Positions 42,023-50,102 of a DNA stretch of 51,455 nt are shown here, one piece after another. Below the pieces are notes generated by a model. The model was not told the DNA's origin. It did not search any database and was given only the letters and a program-made list of their open reading frames with translations. Each line of letters opens with the position of its first letter. Positions within the stretch are counted from its first letter, which is position 1. The DNA comes from CAZZKJ01 sp964654695. GTDB lineage: Bacteria > Krumholzibacteriota > Krumholzibacteriia > WVZY01. The translations under genes and the position numbers were made by a program. The stretch lies in contig CAZZKJ010000013.1 of the NCBI GenBank assembly GCA_964654695.1, forward strand, positions 1-51,455, read 5' to 3'.

Positions 42023-42901
42023 ATGTCCGGAAAAGCAAAGATAATACGAACCCTTTGTCTGGCCTTATGGACTTGGAGCGTAACCGCGGCTTTGTTCGCG
42101 CTGCCTTCGCACTCGGGAGACAAGACCGAATCCGTGAATGTGGGATACAGGTTCGAGAAAGGACATTCCGACGAATATAAATTTGAACTCAGCCAGGAAT
42201 ACGAATTTAAAGGGCACAGTTTTTTTACACTGTTCGATATAGAGTTCGGCGAAAAATGTGAGGAGAACGCGAATGACTCGTTGTTCAAAATGATAATATC
42301 CATCAATAAAGTGTCGGCCACTTTCAAAAGAAACAACGAAATCCAAGATATCAGCCTGGACGAACAAATGATGAACCAGTCTTTTGCTTTTAATATCTCT
42401 TCTCGGGGGATCGTTTCAGAATTGGAATGCGAAGGATACCTGGAGGACGAAGAGGAGGTAATGAGCTTAATCAAATTACTTCTGATATCATCCTATCCAT
42501 ATCTTCCGGATTCGTCTTTGGCAGAGGAGGGTGAATGGTCATTCGAAGGAAATACAGTCAAGGAAGAAAAGTCGAATACCAGCATGGCGATGGAAAGCAC
42601 CGCCGGATTCAAAGTAGAGGAGTTCAAAAAGGAAAAAGGTAAGAACTGCGCTAAAATAAAAACCAGTGCAGAAATATACATGCACGGCAGAATTGAGAAC
42701 GAAGCGGGCAGATTTATCATAGATGGAAACGGAATGGAAAAGGGAGAAGCCTACTTCGATATAAGCGGCGGGAGAATCATAAAGATGAAAAGCCAGGTCG
42801 AAGCGGAAGTAACGGCGGTAGATGCATCGGGAACAGCCGCGGCCAAGCGAGAAGTCAATACACTCAATATCGTCTATAACATGAAAAAAGAACTCAAATA
42901 G
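42023..42901 (+). CDS. Secreted protein of unknown function
   Basis: This is an exported protein of 292 residues. ATG 42023 has GGGAAG before it and opens a signal peptide (MSGKAKIIRTLCLALWTWSV...). The mature part is beta-rich and acidic with a repeated layout (EYKFELSQEYEFKG; ISLDEQMMNQSFAFN; GKNCAKIKTSAEIYMHG) that resembles DUF6263-like periplasmic proteins in outline. The frame is open upstream into nrdR, but that part is antiparallel to nothing known and lacks an SD. Its place just before tatC suggests no functional link. Confidence 0.7.
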   Translation: MSGKAKIIRTLCLALWTWSVTAALFALPSHSGDKTESVNVGYRFEKGHSDEYKFELSQEYEFKGHSFFTLFDIEFGEKCEENANDSLFKMIISINKVSATFKRNNEIQDISLDEQMMNQSFAFNISSRGIVSELECEGYLEDEEEVMSLIKLLLISSYPYLPDSSLAEEGEWSFEGNTVKEEKSNTSMAMESTAGFKVEEFKKEKGKNCAKIKTSAEIYMHGRIENEAGRFIIDGNGMEKGEAYFDISGGRIIKMKSQVEAEVTAVDASGTAAAKREVNTLNIVYNMKKELK

Positions 42902-42911
42902 AGCCGGTGAC

Positions 42912-43679
42912 GTGACAGAGGAAACCTCCACAACCCCCCAGCCTGAAGCCGCCAAGAGACTTAAAGAGATGTCTTTCTTCGACCACCTCGGAGAATTACG
43001 GTCTGTGCTGATCCAATCCCTCGCGGCGGTCGCGGTAACATCTGCAATCTGCTGGTTCTTCAGCGGTCGGATCATGGAATTATTGCTGGCGGATCTTCCC
43101 CTTGACAGCTTGTATTTTCATTCGCCTATCGAAGCCTTCATGGTGAGAATGAAACTCAGTTTTGTCCTGGGTTTGATGATCGCATTCCCATTCGTTCTGT
43201 TCAAGATTTGGTCTTTTATTTCTCCCGGGCTTTTCGCAAATGAGCGCAAGAGGGTGTATCCCCTGGTTGTAATTTCATCGCTTCTTTTTTATACGGGCGC
43301 CTTGTTCTGTTATCTCATCTTAATTCCTTACGTTCTGCGTTTCCTGTTGAGTTTCAGTACGGAACACTTGAATCCGCTTCTGTCCATCGGTTCTTATTTC
43401 ACGTTCATAGCCAGGCTGTGTTTTACTTTCGGTGTCATATTCCAGCTTCCCATTGTTATTTTCATCCTGAGCGTAGTCGGACTGGTAACACCGCAATTCT
43501 TGCTGCGCCAGTGGCGGTACGCCGTTGTGTTTATTTTTGCAGCCGCCGCAATTCTGACACCTCCTGATGTTATCTCCCAGGTTATGATGGCGGTGCCGGT
43601 ACTGGTTCTGTATATTGGCAGTGTTTTGGTGGCATATGTTACTGTAAGGAAGAAACGGCGGCAGAACGGGGATCGATAG
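42912..43679 (+). CDS. tatC: Twin-arginine translocase subunit TatC
   Basis: This is the receptor core of the Tat export system, 255 residues with six membrane helices. The N-terminal motif FFDHLGELRSVL is conserved, as are FSFSTE-like loop residues and the segment FVLFKIWSFISPGLFANERK. The start is GTG 42912, 10 bases after the previous stop. No tatA or tatB lies in the window, so these must be elsewhere. Confidence 0.93.
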   Translation: MTEETSTTPQPEAAKRLKEMSFFDHLGELRSVLIQSLAAVAVTSAICWFFSGRIMELLLADLPLDSLYFHSPIEAFMVRMKLSFVLGLMIAFPFVLFKIWSFISPGLFANERKRVYPLVVISSLLFYTGALFCYLILIPYVLRFLLSFSTEHLNPLLSIGSYFTFIARLCFTFGVIFQLPIVIFILSVVGLVTPQFLLRQWRYAVVFIFAAAAILTPPDVISQVMMAVPVLVLYIGSVLVAYVTVRKKRRQNGDR

Positions 43680-43708
43680 AACCCGCGTACGGCGGCCAGG
43701 AGGATATA

Positions 43709-44065
43709 TTGGCTAAGAAAACCAAGTATTTAGCAAAGAAGTTGATTAAATTCATTACTGCCAGGAAAGCCGAGGATGTACTTCTCCTCGATTTACGCAA
43801 AGTATCTCCTATTGCTGATTTTTTTATAATCTGCACGGGTTTGAGCGATGTGCAGATCAAAGCCATTGCCGATTCGGTCATCGAAGGGTGTAAAGCAAAT
43901 GACCTGGATATTTATCACATAGAAGGATATGAATCAATGAGATGGGTGCTCATAGACCTGGTGGATGTAGTGATTCATATTTTTCATCCGGAAACCCGGG
44001 AATATTATAAACTGGAAAGACTGTGGGGAGATGCTCCCAAAGAGAGTTATTCATACGAAAGTTAG
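43709..44065 (+). CDS. rsfS: Ribosomal silencing factor RsfS, TTG start
   Basis: This protein binds L14 and blocks subunit joining when nutrients are short. It has 118 residues. Motifs: DVLLLDLRKVSPIADFFIIC and GYESMRWVLIDLVDVVIHIF, then YYKLERLWGDA. The start is TTG 43709, with AGGAGG 5 bases upstream. The downstream gap of 125 bases to argS holds repeat copy D. Confidence 0.95.
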   Translation: MAKKTKYLAKKLIKFITARKAEDVLLLDLRKVSPIADFFIICTGLSDVQIKAIADSVIEGCKANDLDIYHIEGYESMRWVLIDLVDVVIHIFHPETREYYKLERLWGDAPKESYSYES

Positions 44066-44097
44066 TCTCAAGCTGCTCAAAACCATCGAACATGAGA

Positions 44098-44146
44098 CCC
44101 GGCCGTGCGCAGAAATGGGGTTGGTGGCGAGTTTCGCAGCGCACCG
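44098..44146 (+). repeat. Dispersed repeat, degenerate copy D
   Basis: The block cccggccgtgc (44098-44108) matches 452-462 of copy A. The core gcgagtttcgcagcgcaccg (44127-44146) matches the copy A core at 18 of 20 positions, with ggttg-nn-g before it in both. The head and tail blocks are missing. It fills the rsfS-argS gap. Confidence 0.6.
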
Positions 44147-44190
44147 GAGTGCCGCTTCTCGCGGCGGATTGAGATCAGAAAGCGCTGATT

Positions 44191-45837
44191 ATGAGAATAA
44201 AAGATGAGCTCAAAAGAATTTTTGCGGATGCTCTTGTCGCCGCGGGAATATCCGCCGATGACATCTCCGCAGTAATATTAGAAAAACCCAAGGCCAAGGA
44301 ACATGGAGACATTGCAGTTCCCATCGCTCTAACGCTTGCCGGGAAATATAAGAAGCATCCAATCGATCTGGCGGAAGCAATTGTGAAAGCGGCGGATTTT
44401 CCCAAGGACTTGATATCTTCCGTTGATGTGGTCAAGCCGGGATTCATAAATTTGAAGCTTGCGGATCGGATACTGCAGAAAAACCTCACCGAAGTTCACT
44501 ATCATAAAGAAGAATATGGATCGTCGGATATGGGCAAGGGAGCCAGGTGGCAGGTGGAATACATATCAGCCAATCCGACCGGACCTCTGGTCGTGGTGTC
44601 GGCAAGAGCCGCGGCGATCGGCTCGTCCATAGTTAATCTTCTTGCATTCACGGGGCACGCAGTTGAAGGAGAATATTATGTGAATGATTACGGCCGCCAG
44701 ATTGCAGCCCTGGGGGACAGCTTGAAATACCGCTTGAAGGAGAGATTCGGCCTGCTCGCGGACGGCGAAGAGATAGGAGCTTATCCGGGAGAATACATGA
44801 AGAAAATCGCGCGCGACATTCCCGAAGAGCAAGCGGAGGCCTGGACCGGTTCCGGCACGATGAACGCCCCGGCGCTCGGCGCATACGCAACGGAAGAACT
44901 TCTGAAGAGCATCAAAGCCGACTTAGGGATTTTTGGAATAAAATTTGAAAATTATTTTCGTGAATCTTCGCTGCACCCCGAATATGTTTCGGAGGTCCTG
45001 AGGATTTTTGAAGAAAAAGGTTATACATACAGCAGCGATGGAGCTCTCTATTTCAGTTCATCCCGGCTCGGCGACGAAAAAGACAGGGTTTTAAAAAAAA
45101 CCAACGGTGATGCAACATATTTTCTTGGCGATGCGGCATATCATTTATCAAAACTAAGAAGAGGATTCGAAGGCGTGATAGATATCTGGGGCCCGGATCA
45201 CCATGGACATATCAGACGCATGCAGGCCGCATCCGATGTCCTCGGAGCACGGAAGGGATGGCTGGAGGTGCTCATAATAGGCTGGGTCAGGTTGATCGAG
45301 GGAGGAAAACCGGTGGGCATGAGCAAACGGGCGGGGGAATTCATAACTATGAGAGAATTAGTGGAGGATGTGGGCAACGATGTGGCCAAATATTTTTTTC
45401 TGATGAGACGCCCTAACACTCCGCTTGATTTCGATTTGCAGCTCGCCAGGAAACAATCCGAAGAGAATCCGGTTTATTATGTGCAGTACGCGCACGCCCG
45501 GATATCGAGCGTGGTGAGGTTCGCAAGAGAGAAAGGGGTTAAGAGCTTTGCAAAGGATCTCAACCGCCTTTTAAGAGAAGAAGAACGGACCCTAATGGCG
45601 CATCTCATGTTTTTCCCCTATATAGTTGAAGCCGCTGCCGGGGCCCGTGAACCGCACCGTCTGGCGGCTTATGCGCAGGAACTGGCTGCATATTTTCATC
45701 AGTTTTATCACAACTGCCGTATCGTCTCTGATGATGATGAGCTGTCAGGCGCTCGTTTGTATCTCGCCGAAGCTACCAGGCAGGTGCTGAACAACGCGCT
45801 CACGCTTCTGGGGGTTGATGCTCCGGGTAGTATGTAA
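44191..45837 (+). CDS. argS: Arginyl-tRNA synthetase with altered HIGH motif
   Basis: This is a class I synthetase that charges tRNA-Arg, 548 residues. It has an N-terminal additional domain (1-90), then the catalytic domain in which the usual HIGH signature after SANPTGPL reads VVVSARAAAIG instead of HVGHxRGA (residues 134-144). IWGPDHHGHIRRMQAA and GMSKRAGEFITM (KMSKS equivalent) are present, as is the anticodon-binding C-terminal domain with YVQYAHARISSV. Substitution of both His of HVGH is striking, but I recall similar LVVV variants among bacterial ArgRS, so the protein is probably active. The SD is weak. Confidence 0.93.
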   Translation: MRIKDELKRIFADALVAAGISADDISAVILEKPKAKEHGDIAVPIALTLAGKYKKHPIDLAEAIVKAADFPKDLISSVDVVKPGFINLKLADRILQKNLTEVHYHKEEYGSSDMGKGARWQVEYISANPTGPLVVVSARAAAIGSSIVNLLAFTGHAVEGEYYVNDYGRQIAALGDSLKYRLKERFGLLADGEEIGAYPGEYMKKIARDIPEEQAEAWTGSGTMNAPALGAYATEELLKSIKADLGIFGIKFENYFRESSLHPEYVSEVLRIFEEKGYTYSSDGALYFSSSRLGDEKDRVLKKTNGDATYFLGDAAYHLSKLRRGFEGVIDIWGPDHHGHIRRMQAASDVLGARKGWLEVLIIGWVRLIEGGKPVGMSKRAGEFITMRELVEDVGNDVAKYFFLMRRPNTPLDFDLQLARKQSEENPVYYVQYAHARISSVVRFAREKGVKSFAKDLNRLLREEERTLMAHLMFFPYIVEAAAGAREPHRLAAYAQELAAYFHQFYHNCRIVSDDDELSGARLYLAEATRQVLNNALTLLGVDAPGSM

Positions 45838-45861
45838 CATCAAAAAGGAACGAGGACGAAA

Positions 45862-46779
45862 ATGAACGGCGATAAAAGTGAAAAACTTCTGATAGTCGGA
45901 TCGCTTGCGTTCGATTCGGTGGAAACTCCCACAGGCAAGACGGAAAAGACCCTGGGCGGGTCGGCTTCATACGCATCTCTTGCGGCAAGTTATTACTGCA
46001 GTCCGGGTGTGGTCGGTGTGGTTGGAAAAGACTTCGGAAATAACTACCTGGAGATGTTCGAGCGTCACGGAATCGATACGTCAGGAATAGAAAAAGCCGA
46101 AGGCAAAACATTTCATTGGCGCGGACGCTACCGGGAAAATTTCAAAGAGAGGGATACGCTGGAGACTTGTCTTAACGTATTTGAAGATTTCAATCCTGTA
46201 ATACCTGACGAATTCAAATCGGCGCGATTTGTATTTCTTGGAAATATCGATCCAAAACTTCAGTCCCGTGTTCTCGACCAGGCCGCAAAAGCGGAATTCG
46301 TGGGAATGGATACGATGAATTTTTGGATACAGAATTCGCTGGATGACCTGCATTCGGTCCTTGAAAGAGTTGATATTCTATTTATAAATGATGAGGAAGC
46401 GATCGAATTGAGCAGGGAAAACAGCATTCTCAAAGCTGCAGGGGCAATCCGGGAAATGGGCCCTAAGTACCTGGTTATAAAAAGGGGCGAGTTCGGTGCG
46501 ATTCTTTTCGGTGCGGATTTGAAGATCTTTGTTCCCGCCCTGCTTCTGCCGGATGTGGTGGACCCCACCGGTGCGGGCGACACTTTCGCGGGGGGATTCT
46601 TGGGGAGCATGTGCGCGAGCGGCGGGATTGCACTGAACAGTCTGGCTGAATCACTGATGGCCGGGACGGTGATGGCCAGCTTCTCAGTTGAAGATTTTTC
46701 CGTCGGTGGATTGAAAAACCTGGCAACCGATAATATATATAAAAGGATTCAGGAGCTTCGCAGTATGACGCGATACTAG
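45862..46779 (+). CDS. PfkB-family carbohydrate kinase
   Basis: This is a ribokinase-like sugar kinase of 305 residues. N-terminal LGGSASYASLAASYY follows the first strand, and the C-terminal signature is DPTGAGDTFAGGFLG, with the catalytic Asp. The substrate cannot be read from motifs; adenosine, ribose or a sugar-phosphate are all possible. AAAAAGGAACGAGG precedes the ATG. Confidence 0.9.
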   Translation: MNGDKSEKLLIVGSLAFDSVETPTGKTEKTLGGSASYASLAASYYCSPGVVGVVGKDFGNNYLEMFERHGIDTSGIEKAEGKTFHWRGRYRENFKERDTLETCLNVFEDFNPVIPDEFKSARFVFLGNIDPKLQSRVLDQAAKAEFVGMDTMNFWIQNSLDDLHSVLERVDILFINDEEAIELSRENSILKAAGAIREMGPKYLVIKRGEFGAILFGADLKIFVPALLLPDVVDPTGAGDTFAGGFLGSMCASGGIALNSLAESLMAGTVMASFSVEDFSVGGLKNLATDNIYKRIQELRSMTRY

Positions 46780-46917
46780 CTCGGTTTGCGGTCCGGAAGG
46801 AAAACCGGGCCATTCGAACGGTCGGCCGGCTGCCTGCTAATAATTCCTTTTTTTGCCCACATTCCCTCCTTAGAGCTTGAATCTGGAAAGCTTTTTGCTG
46901 AACTAACGGTTTGGATA

Positions 46918-46926
46918 TGATATAAT
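46918..46926 (+). promoter_or_regulatory. Extended -10 promoter of the conserved-protein/HD-GYP unit
   Basis: TGATATAAT forms an extended -10 element about 40 bases upstream of ATG 46964. No good -35 is visible at 17 bp, which fits an extended -10 promoter. The gap 46780-46963 otherwise shows no element. Confidence 0.5.
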
Positions 46927-46963
46927 GATACGATTCAGGATTGTTGACACCTTACTATAACTT

Positions 46964-47707
46964 ATGGAAGATAAAAGATTTACGCCCGACATCATAGCCC
47001 GCGCCGAGGAACTGATAAGCAGGATCCAGGGAATCCGCGCCTCTCGAATCACGAGCGATGAGACGGGACGGATATTGGAGGTTCATGTCGTTGCCTCTGC
47101 CCCCAAGTCCGCCAAGCTCTATTCGCGCGATGTCGAAACCTGCCTGAAAGCCGAGCTGGGTATTAATGTGGACTATAAGAAAATAGGAGTCGCAATCTAC
47201 GACGGCGGCTCCCCGGAGTCTTCCGGAAAGCCGCAAAGAAAAGCTGCTGTAGATTCCGACGAATCAATCCAGGAGTTTCCCGTGGAGGAATTTCCATCGA
47301 GATTCGCTTTTCAAAGTGTAAACTTGTTTATTTCTCAGGATGGTATAAAAGCCGAAGTTGAGCTTGCGCTCGAAGGAATGGAGGCTTTCGGCAGTGCGGG
47401 CAGCGATAACGCGGCCCATCCAAGAAGGGAATTGATAGCCGAAGCTGCTCTGAAAGCCGTCTCGGAATTTCTTGACGAAAAACTCAGGCTGTGTTTACTT
47501 GATGTGCGTGAGATCCTTCTTGGCGACGAGCCCGCGGTCGCGGTTCGGGTCGATTTTATAAGAGGGAGAGAACGGAAAAGCCTCGCCGGTTGTTCAATCG
47601 TGACAGATGACGTGAATAAAACCGTCGTCTACGCAACTCTGGACGCTGTTAACAGAATCCTGGGAAAGCTCAAATCGAATAGCAGCCTCGAGTATAAAAT
47701 TGAATAG
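46964..47707 (+). CDS. Conserved two-domain protein, unknown function
   Basis: This is a soluble protein of 247 residues. The N-terminal part (1-78) has a helix then two strands (ISRIQGIRASRITSDETG, then ILEVHVVAS) and a conserved YSRDVETCLKAELGINVD. After a charged linker the C-terminal part (about 100-247) alternates strands and helices (SVNLFISQDG, VEVELALEG-like, HPRRELIAEAALKAV, YATLDAVNRIL). I have a general recollection of similar proteins in other bacterial phyla next to HD-domain proteins, without a known role. Its stop overlaps the start of the HD-GYP gene by 8 bases, so the two are translationally coupled and probably work together. Confidence 0.7.
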   Translation: MEDKRFTPDIIARAEELISRIQGIRASRITSDETGRILEVHVVASAPKSAKLYSRDVETCLKAELGINVDYKKIGVAIYDGGSPESSGKPQRKAAVDSDESIQEFPVEEFPSRFAFQSVNLFISQDGIKAEVELALEGMEAFGSAGSDNAAHPRRELIAEAALKAVSEFLDEKLRLCLLDVREILLGDEPAVAVRVDFIRGRERKSLAGCSIVTDDVNKTVVYATLDAVNRILGKLKSNSSLEYKIE

Positions 47708-49001
47708 TTCATCTCTCCGTTTCAAACTCTTCTATACAGGTTTTATCATCGCCGGCTTCGCTCTTTTCGCTTTTTTGATTCGCAGTTTTCCTTCGTCCCA
47801 AATAGCGGACGCAGGACTTTTCATCGCTCTTATCATCATTGCCGATACCGCCCAGATCTCTCTTCCCCGCGGCGGGGCTTCCATTTACGCTTCAAGTCCA
47901 ATAGACCTGGCCGCAATAATGCTGCTTGGCCCCGCGGCTTCGGTTTTTGTTGAAGCTATAGCCACGTTCGTGTCCGAGGTCTTCATTCAGAAAAGACCCG
48001 CAGTTAAGATTGCCTTCAACGTTCCCCTGCTGATCCTGACTGTCGGATTGGCGGGATTGGCTTACCAGAGTTTCGGAAAAAGCTGGACCAGCCTCGAATC
48101 ACCCCGGTTTCTCCTGCCCCTGTTCGTGTGCGGCATTGTCTACTTCATTATAAACACTTTTTCTATAAGCGCGGTTATCGGTTTCAGCGATAATAAAAAT
48201 CCGCTCAAAGTATGGAAACAAAATTATATGTGGACTTTTTTCCACATCATCGCCTTTTTGCCGGTTGGAGCAATAATAGCTTTAACCTACTTAAAAAGCG
48301 GCATGTGGACCGTGGGGCTCTTCGTCATACCTCTATTTCTCGCCCGGTACAGTTTCCAGCTGTACGTAGAGATGAAAGAAGCTCATATAAATACGGTTGC
48401 TGCTTTGAGTTCAGCAATAGACGCAAGCGATCCTTTTACTCACGGTCATTCCTACAGGGTGTCAAGATACGCGCTGCGCCTGGGGAAGGAAATGAACCTG
48501 TCATCTAAGGATTTGGAGATACTGGAATACAGCTCCTTGCTGCATGATATTGGCAAAATCGCAATTCAGCACGATGTTCTTCTTAAAGTAGGAAAACTCA
48601 ACGAGGATGAAATAAAAACGCTGCGTCAGCATCCGAGCATCGGTGCCGATATAGTAGAGAACTTGAAATTCCTCAAAGAGGCGGCGGTTATCGTGCGCCA
48701 TCATCACGAGCAGCCCGACGGTAAAGGCTATCCCGGCGGGCTGAGGGGAGACGATATCCCCGTTGGTTCGAGAATACTGCTGGTAGCGGATGCCTTCGAC
48801 GCAATGACATCGGATCGTCCGTATAGAAAGGGGCTGCCGGTCGATAAGGTCATTGAGCAGTTCAAAACTTATAAGGGCAAGCAGTTTGATCTGGAAATAA
48901 GCAATCTTTTCCTCGATATGCTCGACAATGATGATTTTCCGCTGATAGTTGAAACCGATCCCACAACCGCCATATATCAGTCTCTTAAAGAACGTTTGTA
49001 A
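47700..49001 (+). CDS. Membrane HD-GYP phosphodiesterase, TTG start
   Basis: This protein likely degrades cyclic di-GMP. It has 433 residues: six or seven N-terminal membrane helices (about 8-220, a MASE-like sensor) and an HD-GYP domain (about 235-410) with HDIGK (282-286), HHEQPDGKGYP (335-345) and ADAFDAMTSDRPYRK. The GYP triplet is intact, so activity is expected. TTG 47700 overlaps the previous stop. With no GGDEF gene nearby, its counterpart must be elsewhere. Confidence 0.91.
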   Translation: MNSSSLRFKLFYTGFIIAGFALFAFLIRSFPSSQIADAGLFIALIIIADTAQISLPRGGASIYASSPIDLAAIMLLGPAASVFVEAIATFVSEVFIQKRPAVKIAFNVPLLILTVGLAGLAYQSFGKSWTSLESPRFLLPLFVCGIVYFIINTFSISAVIGFSDNKNPLKVWKQNYMWTFFHIIAFLPVGAIIALTYLKSGMWTVGLFVIPLFLARYSFQLYVEMKEAHINTVAALSSAIDASDPFTHGHSYRVSRYALRLGKEMNLSSKDLEILEYSSLLHDIGKIAIQHDVLLKVGKLNEDEIKTLRQHPSIGADIVENLKFLKEAAVIVRHHHEQPDGKGYPGGLRGDDIPVGSRILLVADAFDAMTSDRPYRKGLPVDKVIEQFKTYKGKQFDLEISNLFLDMLDNDDFPLIVETDPTTAIYQSLKERL

Positions 49002-49070
49002 ATCGAAGCCGGGCGTTGTATTCTATGGGTCGAACTTTACCGGTGCATATTGCTTTTACAGGGAGCGGGA

Positions 49071-50066
49071 ATGAAATACCGGGATTCCGGAGTTAGCATA
49101 GACAAGGCCGATCGAATCAAAAAGGATATCGCTGAAAAGATATCTTCCACTTGGGGCGAAGGCGTTCTCTCTGAGGTGGGGAATTTCGGCGGCCTGTACG
49201 AGCTGGGCGAGGTCTCCGATCCCGTTCTCGTCAGCAGCATGGATGGTGTCGGCACAAAACTCATCGTCGCTGGAAAAGCAGGTGATTATTCAACCGTCGG
49301 GCGTGATCTGGTTAATCACTGTGTCAATGATATCCTGGTCCAGGGGGCGGAGCCCTTGTTCTTCTTGGATTATATAGCCGCCGGAACTTTGGATCCCGTC
49401 AGGGTATCCGCCCTGGCAACAGGTCTCGCCGAAGCGTGCAAACTGAACGGCTGTTCCTTGATTGCGGGCGAAACCGCCGAGATGCCCGGCGTTTATACCG
49501 CGGGCGAAATCGATCTCGCCGGGTGCATCGTTGGCGTCGTGGAGAAGAAACATATAATAGACGGGTCCCGCATAGAACCGGGAGACAGTATTTTCGCCCT
49601 GCCGTCATCCGGTCTTCATACAAACGGCTATTCGCTGGCAAGAAAAATTTTCTTCGATATCCTGGAATTGTCGATACAGGATAAAGTTGATGAGCTAGGG
49701 TGCTCGGTTGGAGCGGAACTGCTCAAGGTCCATGTTTCCTATCTGGACCGAGTAACCTCTCTGCGCACAAAAATCGATATCAAGGGAATGGCTCATATTA
49801 CCGGCGGCGGAATTCCCGGCAATCTGAAAAGAATTCTTCCCGGCGGATGCTCGGCCGTTATAAAAAAGGATTCCTGGCGCATTCCTGCCGTTTTTCGCTT
49901 CATTGAAAGCCGCGGAAACGTAGAAGAAAGCGAAATGTTCAAAACTTTCAATATGGGTGTGGGTATGATTATAGTATGTTCGGCCGCTGATGCGGTAAAG
50001 ATGCCTGAGGATTGTTTCCAAGTAGGGCGGATTACTGATGGGAAAAGAGAAGTAATAATAACCTGA
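49071..50066 (+). CDS. purM: Phosphoribosylformylglycinamidine cyclo-ligase
   Basis: This is the AIR synthetase of purine synthesis, 331 residues. Motifs: YRDSGVSIDKAD, VSSMDGVGTKLIVAG, the nucleotide-binding CVNDILVQGAEPLFFLDYIA, GLHTNGYSLAR and GMAHITGGGIPGNL. GGGAGCGGG fixes ATG 49071. A slightly longer frame starts 7 codons upstream without support. Confidence 0.96.
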   Translation: MKYRDSGVSIDKADRIKKDIAEKISSTWGEGVLSEVGNFGGLYELGEVSDPVLVSSMDGVGTKLIVAGKAGDYSTVGRDLVNHCVNDILVQGAEPLFFLDYIAAGTLDPVRVSALATGLAEACKLNGCSLIAGETAEMPGVYTAGEIDLAGCIVGVVEKKHIIDGSRIEPGDSIFALPSSGLHTNGYSLARKIFFDILELSIQDKVDELGCSVGAELLKVHVSYLDRVTSLRTKIDIKGMAHITGGGIPGNLKRILPGGCSAVIKKDSWRIPAVFRFIESRGNVEESEMFKTFNMGVGMIIVCSAADAVKMPEDCFQVGRITDGKREVIIT

Positions 50067-50102
50067 TTGCCGCCCGACCTAAAAGTTTTTCCAGATCCTG
50101 AT

